A stretch of 64,000 bases of DNA from Diplonema papillatum (Eukaryota > Euglenozoa > Diplonemea > Diplonemida > Diplonemidae). Under the pieces are notes generated by a model that was not told where the DNA came from, did no database searches, and saw only the letters and a list, made by a program, of their open reading frames with translations. Both the position numbers and the translations under genes were made by a program. The DNA lies in contig JAPJBO010000548.1 in the NCBI GenBank assembly GCA_030068145.1, forward strand, positions 89,116 through 153,115. The letters are read 5' to 3'. Position 1 is the stretch's first letter; every line of letters begins with the position of its first letter. Below are positions 32,423-43,420 of the stretch, piece by piece.

Positions 32423-33115
32423 ATGGAAGACACGTTTCCTATCCTCATGCACACACTGAAAGAAGCACACCACACCTACAGAAACGCGGACGCAATAGCC
32501 ACAACACCGCGGCGCGCAGGGAAGGATAGGGCCGCATCCCCAACTCCCAGGCGGCGACCAGCCTTGGGTGCGCCTGGTGTTCACGAGTGGGAAGGGGAGA
32601 AAAGAAGCGCGTCGACCGGAAGACGGTTCTTTCCGAAATCGGAGGGCGTGAGCCTGCTCCTCGAAGGCCATCTGCCGGAAGACGCGTCGAATGCGCGGCT
32701 GCACGACCAAATGCGCGGGCTGAGGTCTTACACCCCAGGTAGATACCGGTTCACACCAGGCGGCGCCGGCGACATCATCGGTCACACTCATGGGGCGGAG
32801 CCTGTGCCTTCACCAAGGGGCCTGCGCAAGCAGCCAGCTATTGAAGACCCGCCGAAAGCTGTGCAGAAGTTGTTCGTCCCGACGCCGAGGCGCCAGGTAC
32901 CAACCCCGACGCAGACCGACATCTTCAACAGGAGCGGGTACCGCGGTGATTGCAAGGACCAGAACGACATCATCCGCTCCCAGAATCATCGGAACATTGT
33001 TGGGGTGTCCCCACGCCACCACTCTTCAGTCGAGATTGCACACCAACCGAACGTATGCTCGTTGTGTTGTTACGTATTGTTCGCGCGTCCTGGCTGTTAC
33101 CAAGACCTAATCTAG
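32423..33115 (+). CDS. Uncertain gene or 3' exon (about 230 aa), basic low-complexity protein
   Basis: ATG 32423 opens a frame with coding-like composition (ATTPRRAGKDRAASPTPRR; QKLFVPTPRRQVPTPTQTD; NRSGYRGDCKDQNDIIRSQN). It starts 139 bp after the PDZ gene's stop, in the same orientation, and could be that gene's continuation: a GTAAGT donor sits at 32216, but the tested acceptors do not restore frame, so I keep it separate. Near its end a GTATGC at 33053 is a likely donor. Downstream, 33118-33282 again looks coding in another frame (ENGYLTLRNSLHTESIFELK, ending in a TGA), which suggests another exon whose junction I could not resolve. No domain recognised. Confidence 0.45.
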   Translation: MEDTFPILMHTLKEAHHTYRNADAIATTPRRAGKDRAASPTPRRRPALGAPGVHEWEGEKRSASTGRRFFPKSEGVSLLLEGHLPEDASNARLHDQMRGLRSYTPGRYRFTPGGAGDIIGHTHGAEPVPSPRGLRKQPAIEDPPKAVQKLFVPTPRRQVPTPTQTDIFNRSGYRGDCKDQNDIIRSQNHRNIVGVSPRHHSSVEIAHQPNVCSLCCYVLFARPGCYQDLI

Positions 33116-33282
33116 CATCTGCTGGCGAAAACGGGTATTTGACGCTAAGAAACTCATTGCACACTGAGAGCATCTTTGAGCTGAAGAACCATCTCTACCC
33201 CCACCCTTTAGAGGATCCACGGGATCAAAAGCAGCATGTTGGCAACACGAAACAGACGATTTACCACCATACACACACTTGA

Positions 33283-35014
33283 CACACACCCACGCACACA
33301 CAGTCATCGGATCCTCTAACGCCAAGAAGGGGCCGTGGAATGGGTGCCATGGCGCCCCCCCACCCGCATACAGCATACACCCCGTGGGGGTGTCGAAACT
33401 AGCTGATCATGGGGGTCCATTTTTGTAGCTCCAGTCAACTGCTGTAATCTTTGTTATCCAATATGTTCTACTTTTCATTCCCACCCTTCCCCTGTTCCCC
33501 GTAGATATTCTCGCTGCGCTTTTGTTAATTCCACCAGTATCGTCGATCCCCCTTCACCACCCCGCCGGACTCACACCGATCCTGTCTGCAGGCACAGGTC
33601 CCGCGCTGATAATGGACTGCCTTGCGTTCATGGCTTAAAGGACTGAAACACGATGCAGATGGGACCGGTGCAGTGTTGAGGACCGGCCTGCCATTCCGAG
33701 CCGTTCCAAGCATGTTCTCTGCATTTCCCCGCCGCCGTTCTGTTGTGAGGACATCTATTGTGAAGACTTCCCCAACAAAAACCTCCGGCCTGTAGCTAAC
33801 AGCAAGGGGGTTCACAATTGGCAACATCCCCAGCGCTCCTGACAGACGCCAGCTTTCTCTTCCTGGTCGACACCATTTACATCGTCTCCTCGGTCTTACA
33901 ACAGGGCGATATGAAAAAGCGCTCAGCAGATTCCATTTTTTCTCCCCGTGTACTTGTACAACCATTCAATCAACTGTTCGAAAAGCATCCACAAGATCCA
34001 GCTGCGCGGACCCAATACAAGACCAGAGCTTCGAGTATTTTTCAGGCGAAGTCAACGAAATGTATGTGCGGATTTCAGGGTCCAAATAGGCTTACCACGA
34101 AATCCTTCACAGATTCACAGGTTCGAATCTGAACAAGTCTAGCTGTTTGAGGGAAAACGTGCTTGTTGCAGACACTTCTGGATAAGTCCCCACCCCCGTT
34201 TTCGTGGTCTTTGCGCTCTAGACACTTTCAATCTGAGGAATTTGTCATAAATTCGTTCAGGATGCAATTCGTCGGCGCAAGCGACTAAGCAAGCACATGT
34301 GCATTCTCACTTCTTAACCCAATCTTTCACACAAATAGTTCCCCAGTTCGACCTTCTCTTTTTTTCTTTGCAGGCAATTGTTCATTCTACGTTTCTGGAA
34401 AGCTGCTCGTCGTTCCTTCTTAGCCTGAGCGACAAGCAAACGGGCAGAGCGTCAGCAGGCTTATAGCGCACTGCCCTCCTGATAGTGATGGACCGCAGAA
34501 TTTGATGTTAGAATTCAGAATATATCTGTAGCGATGGCGTGCATTGCGTGATAGACCGTGATAGACCGCAGAATCCAGCTCCAGGCAGGTCTAACGAAAA
34601 GGGTAGACCGTGGTGGTCGTGATTCACTTAGGCAATTCGATGTGGTTCCAGGAGGTGGCGACGGACTGGTTTTGCAACGATTTGACTGAGAATCCTCGTG
34701 AAAAGTTCGTAGCATCTTGCGGGCTCAATGCATAAACACATGCTCATAGAAGACCGTCTTAGCAAGCTCAACTCCCAGAAAATGTTGGCATAGGCTAGAT
34801 TCTGACCTGCACACAGACGTTCCCAGTAAAAGTCTTGTTGCGTTAGTCGTTTTGTCCTTTGACAGTGAAGCCGGAAATCGGAGTGAGCCGATGCCTCTCA
34901 TCTCACGTTCAATCTCGTATCACACTATAGTAAACGAGCAAAAGCAGCCAAACCTGTATCCCTTCACTCACTCGCTCCATCAGCCAAGTCGCACTTCAAA
35001 TTACACAAGAAGAG
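33283..35014. other. Intergenic region
   Basis: No supported gene. A short CA-rich microsatellite (33271-33303) lies at its start. A small duplication of TGATAGACCG with a CAGAAT tail occurs around 34490-34575. TATA-like or other core promoter elements are not obvious upstream of the next gene. Confidence 0.45.
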
Positions 35015-35641
35015 ATGCTTGTGCGGCTATTCAGTCGTGCACACCTCGCTGCCTCAAAACGCTGGGCAACAGGGCCGCCTCCCTCGGACAACAGTCGGCA
35101 TGACAGCAACCAAGGGCGCATGAACTCTCAGCAACAGCGAATTGAGGACCGAAGGCAGCAGCAGCGCACCCAAGCAGGCGCTTCCCCGCAGCGGGCTTTC
35201 AAAGGAGCAAGGGACCCCGCCTATAACAGATTCGATACACGACACGAGAGCCTGCGGCAAGCCAACAGTCCTCGAGAGCCACCTACGAATCCTACTGTAG
35301 AGTTCGTAGGCTGGGGCGAGTGGAACAGAGACGGACGCCTATCCCACGAAGTTCAAGATCAAGCCATGCACAGTGCGTGCGAGCAAGCATTTGGAAGGGA
35401 TGTTCGTGCGGCGACGTGGAGCGAGTACTTCAACAACGAGATCAAAAACTTGCCTCCTGTCAACGAGTCCGATTTGTGGTTGCATTTCACTGGGAAAGAA
35501 GGCTGGGGGCTCGACAACGGAAAAGGTTACCAATGGAAAAAATGCGTCTGGCGAAAAAAGCTGCTTGACGGAGGGTTCACTGAGGACTCATGCTCGGCAA
35601 GCATTTGCTCGGCTGCAGCGGTCAAACCTCTGAGGCGATAG
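35015..35641 (+). CDS. Orphan protein with mitochondrial-type N-terminus (208 aa)
   Basis: ATG 35015 opens a 208-residue frame starting MLVRLFSRAHLAASKRWATG, an Arg/Ser/Ala/Leu-rich stretch without acidic residues that can form an amphipathic helix: a typical mitochondrial presequence pattern (inference). A Gln/Arg-rich linker follows (NSQQQRIEDRRQQQR). The C-terminal ~110 residues look folded and are rich in Trp/Gly/Asn: VEFVGWGEWNRDGRLSHEVQ, WSEYFNNEIKNLPPVNESD, TGKEGWGLDNGKGYQWKKCV. I recognise no family. The isolated two-part build (presequence, linker, small domain) fits a lineage-specific accessory subunit of a mitochondrial complex, but this is a guess. Single exon, flanked by gene-free DNA. 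Confidence 0.65.
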   Translation: MLVRLFSRAHLAASKRWATGPPPSDNSRHDSNQGRMNSQQQRIEDRRQQQRTQAGASPQRAFKGARDPAYNRFDTRHESLRQANSPREPPTNPTVEFVGWGEWNRDGRLSHEVQDQAMHSACEQAFGRDVRAATWSEYFNNEIKNLPPVNESDLWLHFTGKEGWGLDNGKGYQWKKCVWRKKLLDGGFTEDSCSASICSAAAVKPLRR

Positions 35642-36287
35642 CAGTTTCACTGTCCAATGTACTGGTGCGTTCTTGCCAGCACCCGCCACTCACCGAGGCC
35701 ACTCTCAGTTCTCTGCTCAAAAAAAAAAAAAACCAACGTGCCCAAACACTTCTCCCTTTCTCGAGTGGAAGTTAAGCCTACGTCGTAACGAATGCCAATT
35801 TCGAGCAAATTGCAATCGACCTTTTCGTATTTCCGCCTAGTTTGGCACGAGGCTAGCAATAACTAGGTTTGTTGAAGGGCAACTCACCGCCGACCGAACT
35901 GGCGCACACTTAAGGCCGGGCTGATAGCTGAACTACAGCCGGCTCTGTTTGGCTAGCTCCGACATTGCTGCAAATGCACAAATGTGAGCACCAAACGAAG
36001 CTCAAACTCCTCATACTTTGTCGAATGGTATCGCTCCCGAAACTGCCCCTGTTAGCAACTTTAGTCACCGTTGTGAGTGCCTCTTTCCTTGATCCTAGAC
36101 CGCATGATCTGCTCGCGCACTACATAGTGTGTGCCCATGTCACATTTAACTCAAAGCCACCTGCGCCTTTAGTTTCACTGCCCGAACTTGACAGGTTTTT
36201 GGGAGCGGACATGAACCGAACGGATTCAGCTTTGCGTGTGTCCAAAGGAATGTGACAGGCTCGCAAACCAGACGTGGACTCCGCAAA
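35642..36287. other. Intergenic / 5' region of the EF-hand/PDZ/WW gene
   Basis: Contains a 13-nt A run near 35719. Pyrimidine-poor AG sites (GACAG at 36196-36200 and 36254-36258) could end a 5' UTR intron. An open frame 35965-36255 has a hydrophobic N-terminus but no other coding support. Confidence 0.4.
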
Positions 36288-39200
36288 ATGGTCGGGAGGC
36301 AGCGGGGTGCTACGGCGGAGCTTTCTCGACTGATCTTCAAATACTTTGACCGAGACAATGATGCCCGGTGGCACTATGAAGAGGTGCGGGAAGCTGTGCG
36401 AGTGACTGAAGACAGAGAGCTGACCCACGACGAGTACGCTGACCTGTGCGACGTTTGTGGGTCATCCCCTGCCGGTGGATTGACCGAGGAAATGGTGTAC
36501 GAGCAGTATGAGAAAGACCCTGCACAGCTCATCCGCGACGCGGAGCGCATCAAAGGCAGAGAAAAAGGGCAGCATCTCAGTAAGGGCGAGTCGACCTCTT
36601 CAACAGCAACCGTCCACCCGGAAGCTCAAACACTTCCTACCCATCAAAAGCCTGCGCATCAGCATTACAGGGCTGCAAAGCCAAGATCCCCACTGAAGTC
36701 ACCGAATGACACCTTACTCCGAGACGGCGGGGAAATCAGAAGCAGCTTCTCGCCAATGTTGGATGTTGACATAATACCCAAGTTACCAGCCACGCATATA
36801 GTGAGACAATCGTCGCGCATCTTCGAGAAGAGTGACCAGGAAGTAAAGGAAAACCGACCTTCCCCTCCTGAGTCTTATGGCTCAGCAGCCTCTGCAATCC
36901 CGGTGTCTACCCAAAAAGCGGATGCGAGGTCAATCCGTAGCTTGGATCAGAGTTCTTCCGAGTGGTATACCGCACTAGAGCCATCGTCTCTGCGAGATGA
37001 TCACCGGGAGGATACTGCCAGAATGCAAGCACACACGAGAGGCGCCAGAAAACAACGATCAACATCCGACGAGTCTTCTTTCGATGTAGTCCACGAGTGG
37101 GCCAGCGAACACCCACCAACAAACCGTAAAAAAATTGACTCGAAGCAAACAACAGGTGTGTTTTCAGATGTTGCCACCGCATCATTACATACTGAACTTG
37201 CACCGGCCCCTAGGCTGTCGCTTGTTTCCAGTTCGCTGGACCAAGTGACTCCCCAAGTGAGCACATGTGCTACCCATAGGAGGCAGCCATGCAAACAGAT
37301 CCCGAAAACATCTTCCTTACACTCCACACAGGAAAAAGTCGATTGATGCCGATATCATGTATCAAGGTGCCGCACGAATCGCTGCCTCTGGCAGGAGGTC
37401 CTCCATCCCCGACAGAAACCGTCTTCGAGAGCTGCATCAGCTGCGAACCTGCTCCTGTTGCCGGCCCAGGAAGACATGGGTTCTCAGAAGAAGCATTTTT
37501 AAAAAATGCGCAAGCAGCCCGATCAGGAGGGCGTTCCTTCTGGGGGACGTGCACGTCAGGCCCTTCCCTGCTGCACAAGAGGGCACATGGAACCCAAGTA
37601 GCCACCGACTCTTCCGTACAGTCGAATGCTCCGAGATCCACGTCTTCTCTACCTGAAACTCAAGGACAAGTGGTGCCCAATCTTGCAAGCCCCACTGCTT
37701 CTCCTGACGGCCCGATTGGAAGTCGCATCTCCCCACATGCCCGTGGCAGACAAGGCGGCATGACCTCGATGCACCCCCATTTCCTGGCATACACGGGCAA
37801 AAGCCTTCGAAGAAGCCCACAACGACCAGACCCTCCAGGCATCCCCTTAGATCCTCCTGCCAGAGAGTTGATATCTCCTGTGCGTCAACAGGGTCCTCGA
37901 GGGGCTCCCTGGCACACCGACGCCAGAAGGCGTAGTCCAGCGAAACGACGCGAACCTTCCATCTTGCTCGACAGAAGGTATCCCCACAAGAACCAGCCTT
38001 CGCTGGTGCAGGCCAGCCCCCCTTTCAAAGATGCAATGATGGGCTGCTTGGAAGAGCTTTCCCGTTTGGAGGAGAAGCTGAGCCACAGGTTCAACGCCTG
38101 TCCAGGGCCTGCGTGCCGTTCCGCCTCTCCACAGACAGCGCACATGCAAGACAGCACACCAGACGCGCGAGGTGATCTCGGCCTACCCAGGAGATTTGTT
38201 GGCTACTGTGATCTACTGACTGGCTCCTCCAGAAAGGCGAACCAATGCTTCCCTCGACGAGCAGGTGCCGGAGACACGTGCACACCAGACTTTTTCGAAT
38301 CTTCTGGCAAAGTGCTCAAGCAAGTGCGGCGAGGCTCTAAGAGCGTATCGCCAGCTCGGTCGCCAGCACGCCTCTTCCACACTCCGATGCCATGCCTGCC
38401 TGCGAGCCGACAACCAAGCTCTCCACGCAATGGCTTCCTACCGCGCCAGCAAATGGGCACAATCAATTCGGATACTTGCAATAGCCTGCGTGGCTGGTCG
38501 CCAGTAGCGAGGCTGCCTGGAAATGCTACTCCTCCCCGAAACCCATCTCAACCCGCGAGTCCTCGGCACATTGCAGAAAGTAAGTACTTCTCGCCTGGGT
38601 CGGGTCGAGCTGCAGCCATCCCTTCACACGCATCCTTCCAGCCTTCACAAGGAAAATCCCCGGCACATTGTGCCCCACCCACAGTGCAAGACGAGCCGCT
38701 GGTGAACCAATGCGTTCATGGCTCGCCATTTCGAGGCAGTTCACCTCATCCAGGAGGTGACTCCCACATACCCGTCCATAACTATCGCTCTATCGTAAAA
38801 CAACCTGGGGTCGTCACCCCAGGACCTGCTGGATTCAATACAGACAAGCCATCTCACGACAAAGCTCCTGCCATTCCTGGTAATCCGTCATCCGGCCCTC
38901 CACCACCGAACTCCAACACCGTTAGTAAAGAGCAAGTCGACCTTGCAAGTAACAAACCTGCCGCACACACTCTACAAGGTGTGCCCATGGGCTACCTGGG
39001 GATCGAAATTCGAGCACGACTGCCTGATGAACTTGTGCCCGGAGTGAAAGTCTTCAGAACAGCTGTCAACTCCCCAGCAGCCGCGTGCGGATTGCTGCCA
39101 AACGATGTTGTGACCCGCATCAATGGAGTTGAGGTAAACGAGCCCGAGGAGTTTGTCTGTGCTGCTGCCAAACTGAAGCCGGGAGACGAGGCCAAGCTTG

Positions 39201-42200
39201 CAGTGCTAAGGCCGTGTCATGATGGGAGCTCAGATAAGTTCACTGTCTGTCTCATTGCAATCGATAGACGACCGCAAGCAGACCACGGATCCCGTTCCGC
39301 AACTGCACTGGAACTTCCCCCCATGTGTTCAGGTGTAGAAGGGAGGGAACAGAGTCTCAGTGATTGTGACCCGCTCGTCGCCGGCCTGCAAGACCTCGAA
39401 AGATTGTTCCGTACCAATGGGCTGACACAACACGAATATTCTGCAGCGAAGCGGCTTCTCTTGGAGCAAACCGCCTCAGTCCGCGGGCAGTCAACAGTGC
39501 GTGACTCTGTCCCCAGAGACCAGTATCCAATCCTACGAAGGAGCACCACCTCAGCATATACAGAGATGCCCAAAATGTTGACTGATCACCGTCGAGTGTC
39601 CACATCAGCGCCAACACAACGTCCCATTCTTGTAGCAGACCTCAGGGGTCAATTGAGAAATGAGGCTACTGGGTACGAAAGGGTCGAACAACAGCAAGAC
39701 GACAATCAAAGAGTGTGCGAAGAGTTGCCCGTTGAAAGCCGAAGGAATGTTGACTCAAACGAACTTGTCCCAGCATCCTTGAGCCGCAAGAGTACCACAG
39801 ACGAGTCGAGAAAACCAGAGGTACTCCCCGAGAAGGGACAGACTGGCGAAAAAGATATTTTCTGTAGCCCAAGAGATAGCTCCCCATCTCCGCTCAGCAA
39901 AGAGGAAGCACAGACGCTCCAGAGGACCGGTTCCACAGATCGCTCCCATGACCCCTATAATACCCCGTTGTTCCGCGCTGATAAGAACGGAATTGACGTC
40001 CACACCAACCCTGAACCATGGAAGAAAGCCGATATTCCTGTCTTTCAACCGCCTCCGACACATCAAAGCAGCTCCTCGAGGGTTCACCCTTTCAAAACTC
40101 TGAAACACCCCTCCCCTGCGCACTGTCGGGCAAGTTCTATCAAGACTCCACCTGCAACATCCACTTCACAAGTTCCTGATCAACCTGCCAGCCCCTTTCC
40201 CATTCCGCCACTAGCCAGTTCAAGTCCCAAAAAATTGACCACTCCGCCGATGGCTCCTGTAGTGAGACCTGCCATCGTTAGAATGCCTCCACGTTTGCTG
40301 GATAAGGACCAAGAGGATGTGTTCAAGTCTCCGGTTCACTTTTTTGGCACGCCTCCTGAAGCCGTGTTCAACCTGGCCCAAGTGTCGAACGAGATAGAAG
40401 CAGCCTTAAGACGTGTAGGTAGAACCTCCCCATCGAGCATCAGGCACAGTGAATATTTTCCCCCAGGCCAAATACAGTATCCACCGCTTGGGCAAGAGTA
40501 TTTACCTCCGGGACAAAGAGATTATTCGCCTGCTCGAAGCGCTTGTCCTCAGCATTTTACCACTGACGAGTTCGTGCCTCCTCGGGTGCTGCCCATTCCA
40601 GCATTGCATCCACAGATACTACCGTTTGGACAAAGCGACCAGCTGCTGCCACAGTATCAAGGGACGAGGTCGCAGGGTGATGCAAGACAAGCATCTAAAG
40701 AGTATCGACAGCAGCATCCACCGCAAGGTTTTGGCCCTGATGTATCACTTCAACCGACCTATTCCCCATCGAGTCACATGCAAACGGCACTTCCCATCCA
40801 CGAACAGAGACAGCACACACCCTTGCTTCAAAGTCTGCCACGAAGGCACAACTGGGGCCCTCAACCTCAAAACTGTTACGAAGAACGAGCTGGACCGAAC
40901 CTCTCTGAACCTATCATGAATGCCTTACTTGACCGACAGCCAGCACCATACACGAGGCTCACAGGGCTTCGAGCCTCGTTGCACCCAACACTGCAGGCCG
41001 ACCAGCAATTAAGCAATGCCTCCTCATCCAGTACCACACCGCCCCCTGGGATAACGGATAAACCAAGCTTATATGAAGGGATCCTTGCCCCTGCACTCGC
41101 TGGTTTAGTTCCGAAGATTTCATCTGATTATCCTGGAATGCCTCGAGTGGAAACGCGACCAGCTTCCCCACCTTGTTCCACCGATCGACTGCCGCATGCC
41201 AGAGAGCCAATGCGCGGAAGCTACCGGGAAAGGTTGATAAGCTTTTATCATCGGTATAGGCCTGACAAACTGCCTTCTGTGATGCCGACAATGAGAGAGT
41301 ACGCAGGGCAAGAGGAGACTGTACTCGCGATTCTGGTCTCGAAGTACGGTCCAGAACCTGCGAGTATCTTCGATACACCTTTGGCAGATGGCTGGGTGAT
41401 GGTATGCCTTTTTTCCACTTTCCTGTTCTACTACGACCACTGCAAACCACGCATCTGAAGTGCATAGTTCACGGATGGCGACAACATACCGTATTTCTAA
41501 AAATGTTGGCCAGGAAATAAACCTGGCGCCCGGGCAAAACCGCCAGGTTTATTTCCGGCCAACATTTTTGCAGGGGTTTTTTTTGGGTACTTAGCAGATT
41601 TCCCCCCCTCAACCACCCACCCCATCCCGCACATCCAGGACGGCTGCAACCTTCGCGCACACCGGCCTCTTCCCCTGGAACGCAACACACGCGGAAGATA
41701 CCCCGCCTCCCCGAAGCCAATATCCGGCTTTCTTTATGATGTAGAATCGCTCGCCGTCTCTACTCGGTATCCAGTGGTGGACATGAGGCTTGCGGAGTCG
41801 TGTCTTTGATGAACGTCTGACATGTCCCGGTCTCTGCATTCTTCTCTGTTCGCTGCTGTCTTGGCACACAACACAGTTGGGGCATGGCGTACGCTTGTGC
41901 AACATGCCGGTGGGATCGCGAGAGTAGGACAAAGGAAGAAGTTCCTCTTTGATATGTTGATGTGCTGCGCAGCCGCTGCTGGATCCGGGGCTCCCAAAAG
42001 AGAATTTCTTTGACGGGAGGTGGCAGCAACCCGCATGGTACCAGCCACTTCTGTAGGTCCATAGTCCCCCTTTCCGAAAGTCTTTTCCCTGAGAGTATAA
42101 GGCATGCAATACTTTTGATCGATCAACGTAATCGCTCGCCCGAGCGAGGTCGGGCGCGGTCGCTGGCGGATCCGTCCGCCGTGGCAAAAGGCTGCAGAGC

Positions 42201-42843
42201 CGACGAAACTCGGGTCGACCATGAACATCATCACGGTATGTTCGGCAATGACGTGGCTCCTCAACCGGATGCCCACTCCGGTCCTGTAGTATGAAATCTG
42301 CTAAGTACAACTTGCTTTTATTAAAAAAAGTTGGTTGGCAAAAAATGTTGGCCGGCAATAAACCTGGCACCCCCCCAAAACCGCCAGGTTTATTTCCGGC
42401 CAACATTTGTTTCTGGCCAACATTTTTAGAAATACGGTATATTGTCCTCTCAGGGAAAGGTTCAGGCTTAAAAGTACACGGGCGCCCTTTGCGAGTCTGG
42501 TAAAAACGTGATGCCCAGGCCGGCGTTTGTGTGACCAAACCTTTTCCTTATTCCAGCGTAGCCCCTTCCCTGATGTTCAGTCCTGCAGGCGTCTGCCGTT
42601 TGTGCGACCCCCCCAGTGGAACTTTTCGGTGTTTGTGCACCTTGGCATTGGGAAGATTTTCCTGTTCTTGTTTCAACGCTTTTTTTCCCCCTCCCAAAAC
42701 ACCACAGTGGTCCAGGGGGCTGTCTCCTTTTTTGTCCAACACAATCCACCCAACAGTGCGAATCACAGTCAGTTGATCTGTTCTATGTAAACACTGCAAC
42801 AAATGAGAAGACCTGGGTTCGACCGGTGGACCTCTACCGATAG
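36288..42843 (+). CDS. EF-hand / PDZ / SHOCT-like / WW scaffold protein (1,721 aa, three exons)
   Basis: Exons 36288-37244, 37280-41401 and 42757-42843; both introns are phase 0. Domains: an EF-hand loop at residues 21-32 (DRDNDARWHYEE, Ca ligands at positions 1, 3, 5 and 12); a weak partner helix to ~80; long Ser/Pro-rich linkers; PDZ at ~888-970 (GYLGIEIRA; NSPAAACGLLPNDVVTRING); a SHOCT-like helix pair at ~1020-1048 (LERLFRTNGLTQHEYSAAKR); a Pro/Gln/Tyr-rich region with YFPPGQIQYPPLGQEYLPPG; and a WW domain at the extreme C-terminus, ADGWVM joined to DLFYVNTATNEKTWVRP. The W-to-YVN spacing after splicing equals the canonical WW spacing, which strongly supports the last intron. Intron 1 is only 35 nt (37245-37279); a 23-nt variant from 37257 is also in phase. 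Known: WW binds Pro-rich peptides and PDZ binds C-termini; inferred role is a Ca-responsive scaffold. The name is unknown; I know no family with this domain order. Confidence 0.82.
41402..42756 (+). other. Intron splitting the WW domain, hosting a transposon
   Basis: GTATGC donor follows the codon for M in DGWVM, and CCAACAG precedes TGCGAATCACAG. The intron is phase 0 and 1,355 nt, of which 949 nt plus a duplicated TA is the TIR element. Without the insert it would be about 404 nt. Confidence 0.8.
41489..42437. mobile_element. 949-bp TIR DNA transposon with TA target duplication
   Basis: The ends CCGTATTTCTAAAAATGTTG... and their exact reverse complement (42413-42437) match over 25 bp with no mismatch, flanked by TA on both sides. 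Each end also carries its own subterminal palindrome (about 41501-41571 and 42346-42406), built from AATAAACCTGGC and its complement, so four inverted blocks exist. The interior has overlapping minus-strand frames (e.g. 42538-41609) with Cys/His-containing stretches such as PCPNCVVC, but I recognise no DDE/D transposase; 949 bp is short for one. Most likely non-autonomous or Tc1/mariner-like by target site. Perfect TIRs suggest a young insertion. It sits in an intron, so the host frame is preserved. Confidence 0.8.
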
Positions 42844-43420
42844 CCGTGTATGCAGCTGCGTTCAAGTGATCAGGGGCGATTGCGTACTGCCGCATTGAGT
42901 GGCAAACAGCGCAAAACATACGACTCCTGACCGACTAAGTTGACCAGATGGGCAGGATCACCACTCCTGCTAATACAAGGCAGAGTCTCTGATATTTCAC
43001 ACAATCTTCCCTTCCCGTCTTCTTGTGTACAACTTGTGGGATTCAGCTTGAAACCTCTGTTGTGCTGAGCATTCACTCAGACAGCGAACTAACCTTTCCA
43101 CTTGTGTCGAACACAAGTGGACCAACTACTGTTTAGAGCTAGAGAAAAAAACGTTCATATGCGTTTACTGTAGAGTCGGACAAGGCGTATTTTCCAATCG
43201 GTCGAAGTGATCTGTGTTGCTTTTGTAAGTCCTGTTCTTTTCTCACTTTACACAGCAAGCGAAGCGGCAAGCTACACAGGAGGCAGACTTGTACAACCGA
43301 AGGCATCTCGTTCTGTTGCTCGACACCCTCTGAATTTTACGAATAACTGAATGCTTACTACCAACTGAATGCAGAATTACTACCAACAACAGGAACAGCA
43401 ACTGGGAAAAAGGGTCAACC
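42844..43420. other. Intergenic region between the WW gene and VPS15
   Basis: 577 bp that must hold the 3' end of one gene and the 5' region of the next. Apart from a perfect hairpin (43097-43121) no signal is evident. Confidence 0.5.
43097..43121. promoter_or_regulatory. Perfect 11-bp hairpin upstream of VPS15
   Basis: TCCACTTGTGT and ACACAAGTGGA pair perfectly around loop CGA. It is 300 bp before the VPS15 start codon and could be a palindromic factor-binding site or a structured 5' UTR or 3' end element. Function is not shown by the sequence. Confidence 0.45.

Noticed and set aside
34115-34135. tRNA B-box-like GGTTCGAATCTG
   Set aside because: No cloverleaf, acceptor stem or A-box can be drawn around it.
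35965-36255. Short + frame with hydrophobic start upstream of the EF-hand exon
   Set aside because: No domain and not in frame with the EF-hand exon without an unproven intron.
41609-42538. Minus-strand 309-residue frame across the TIR element as a transposase
   Set aside because: It begins outside the element, runs through the TIRs and lacks a recognisable DDE/D catalytic pattern.
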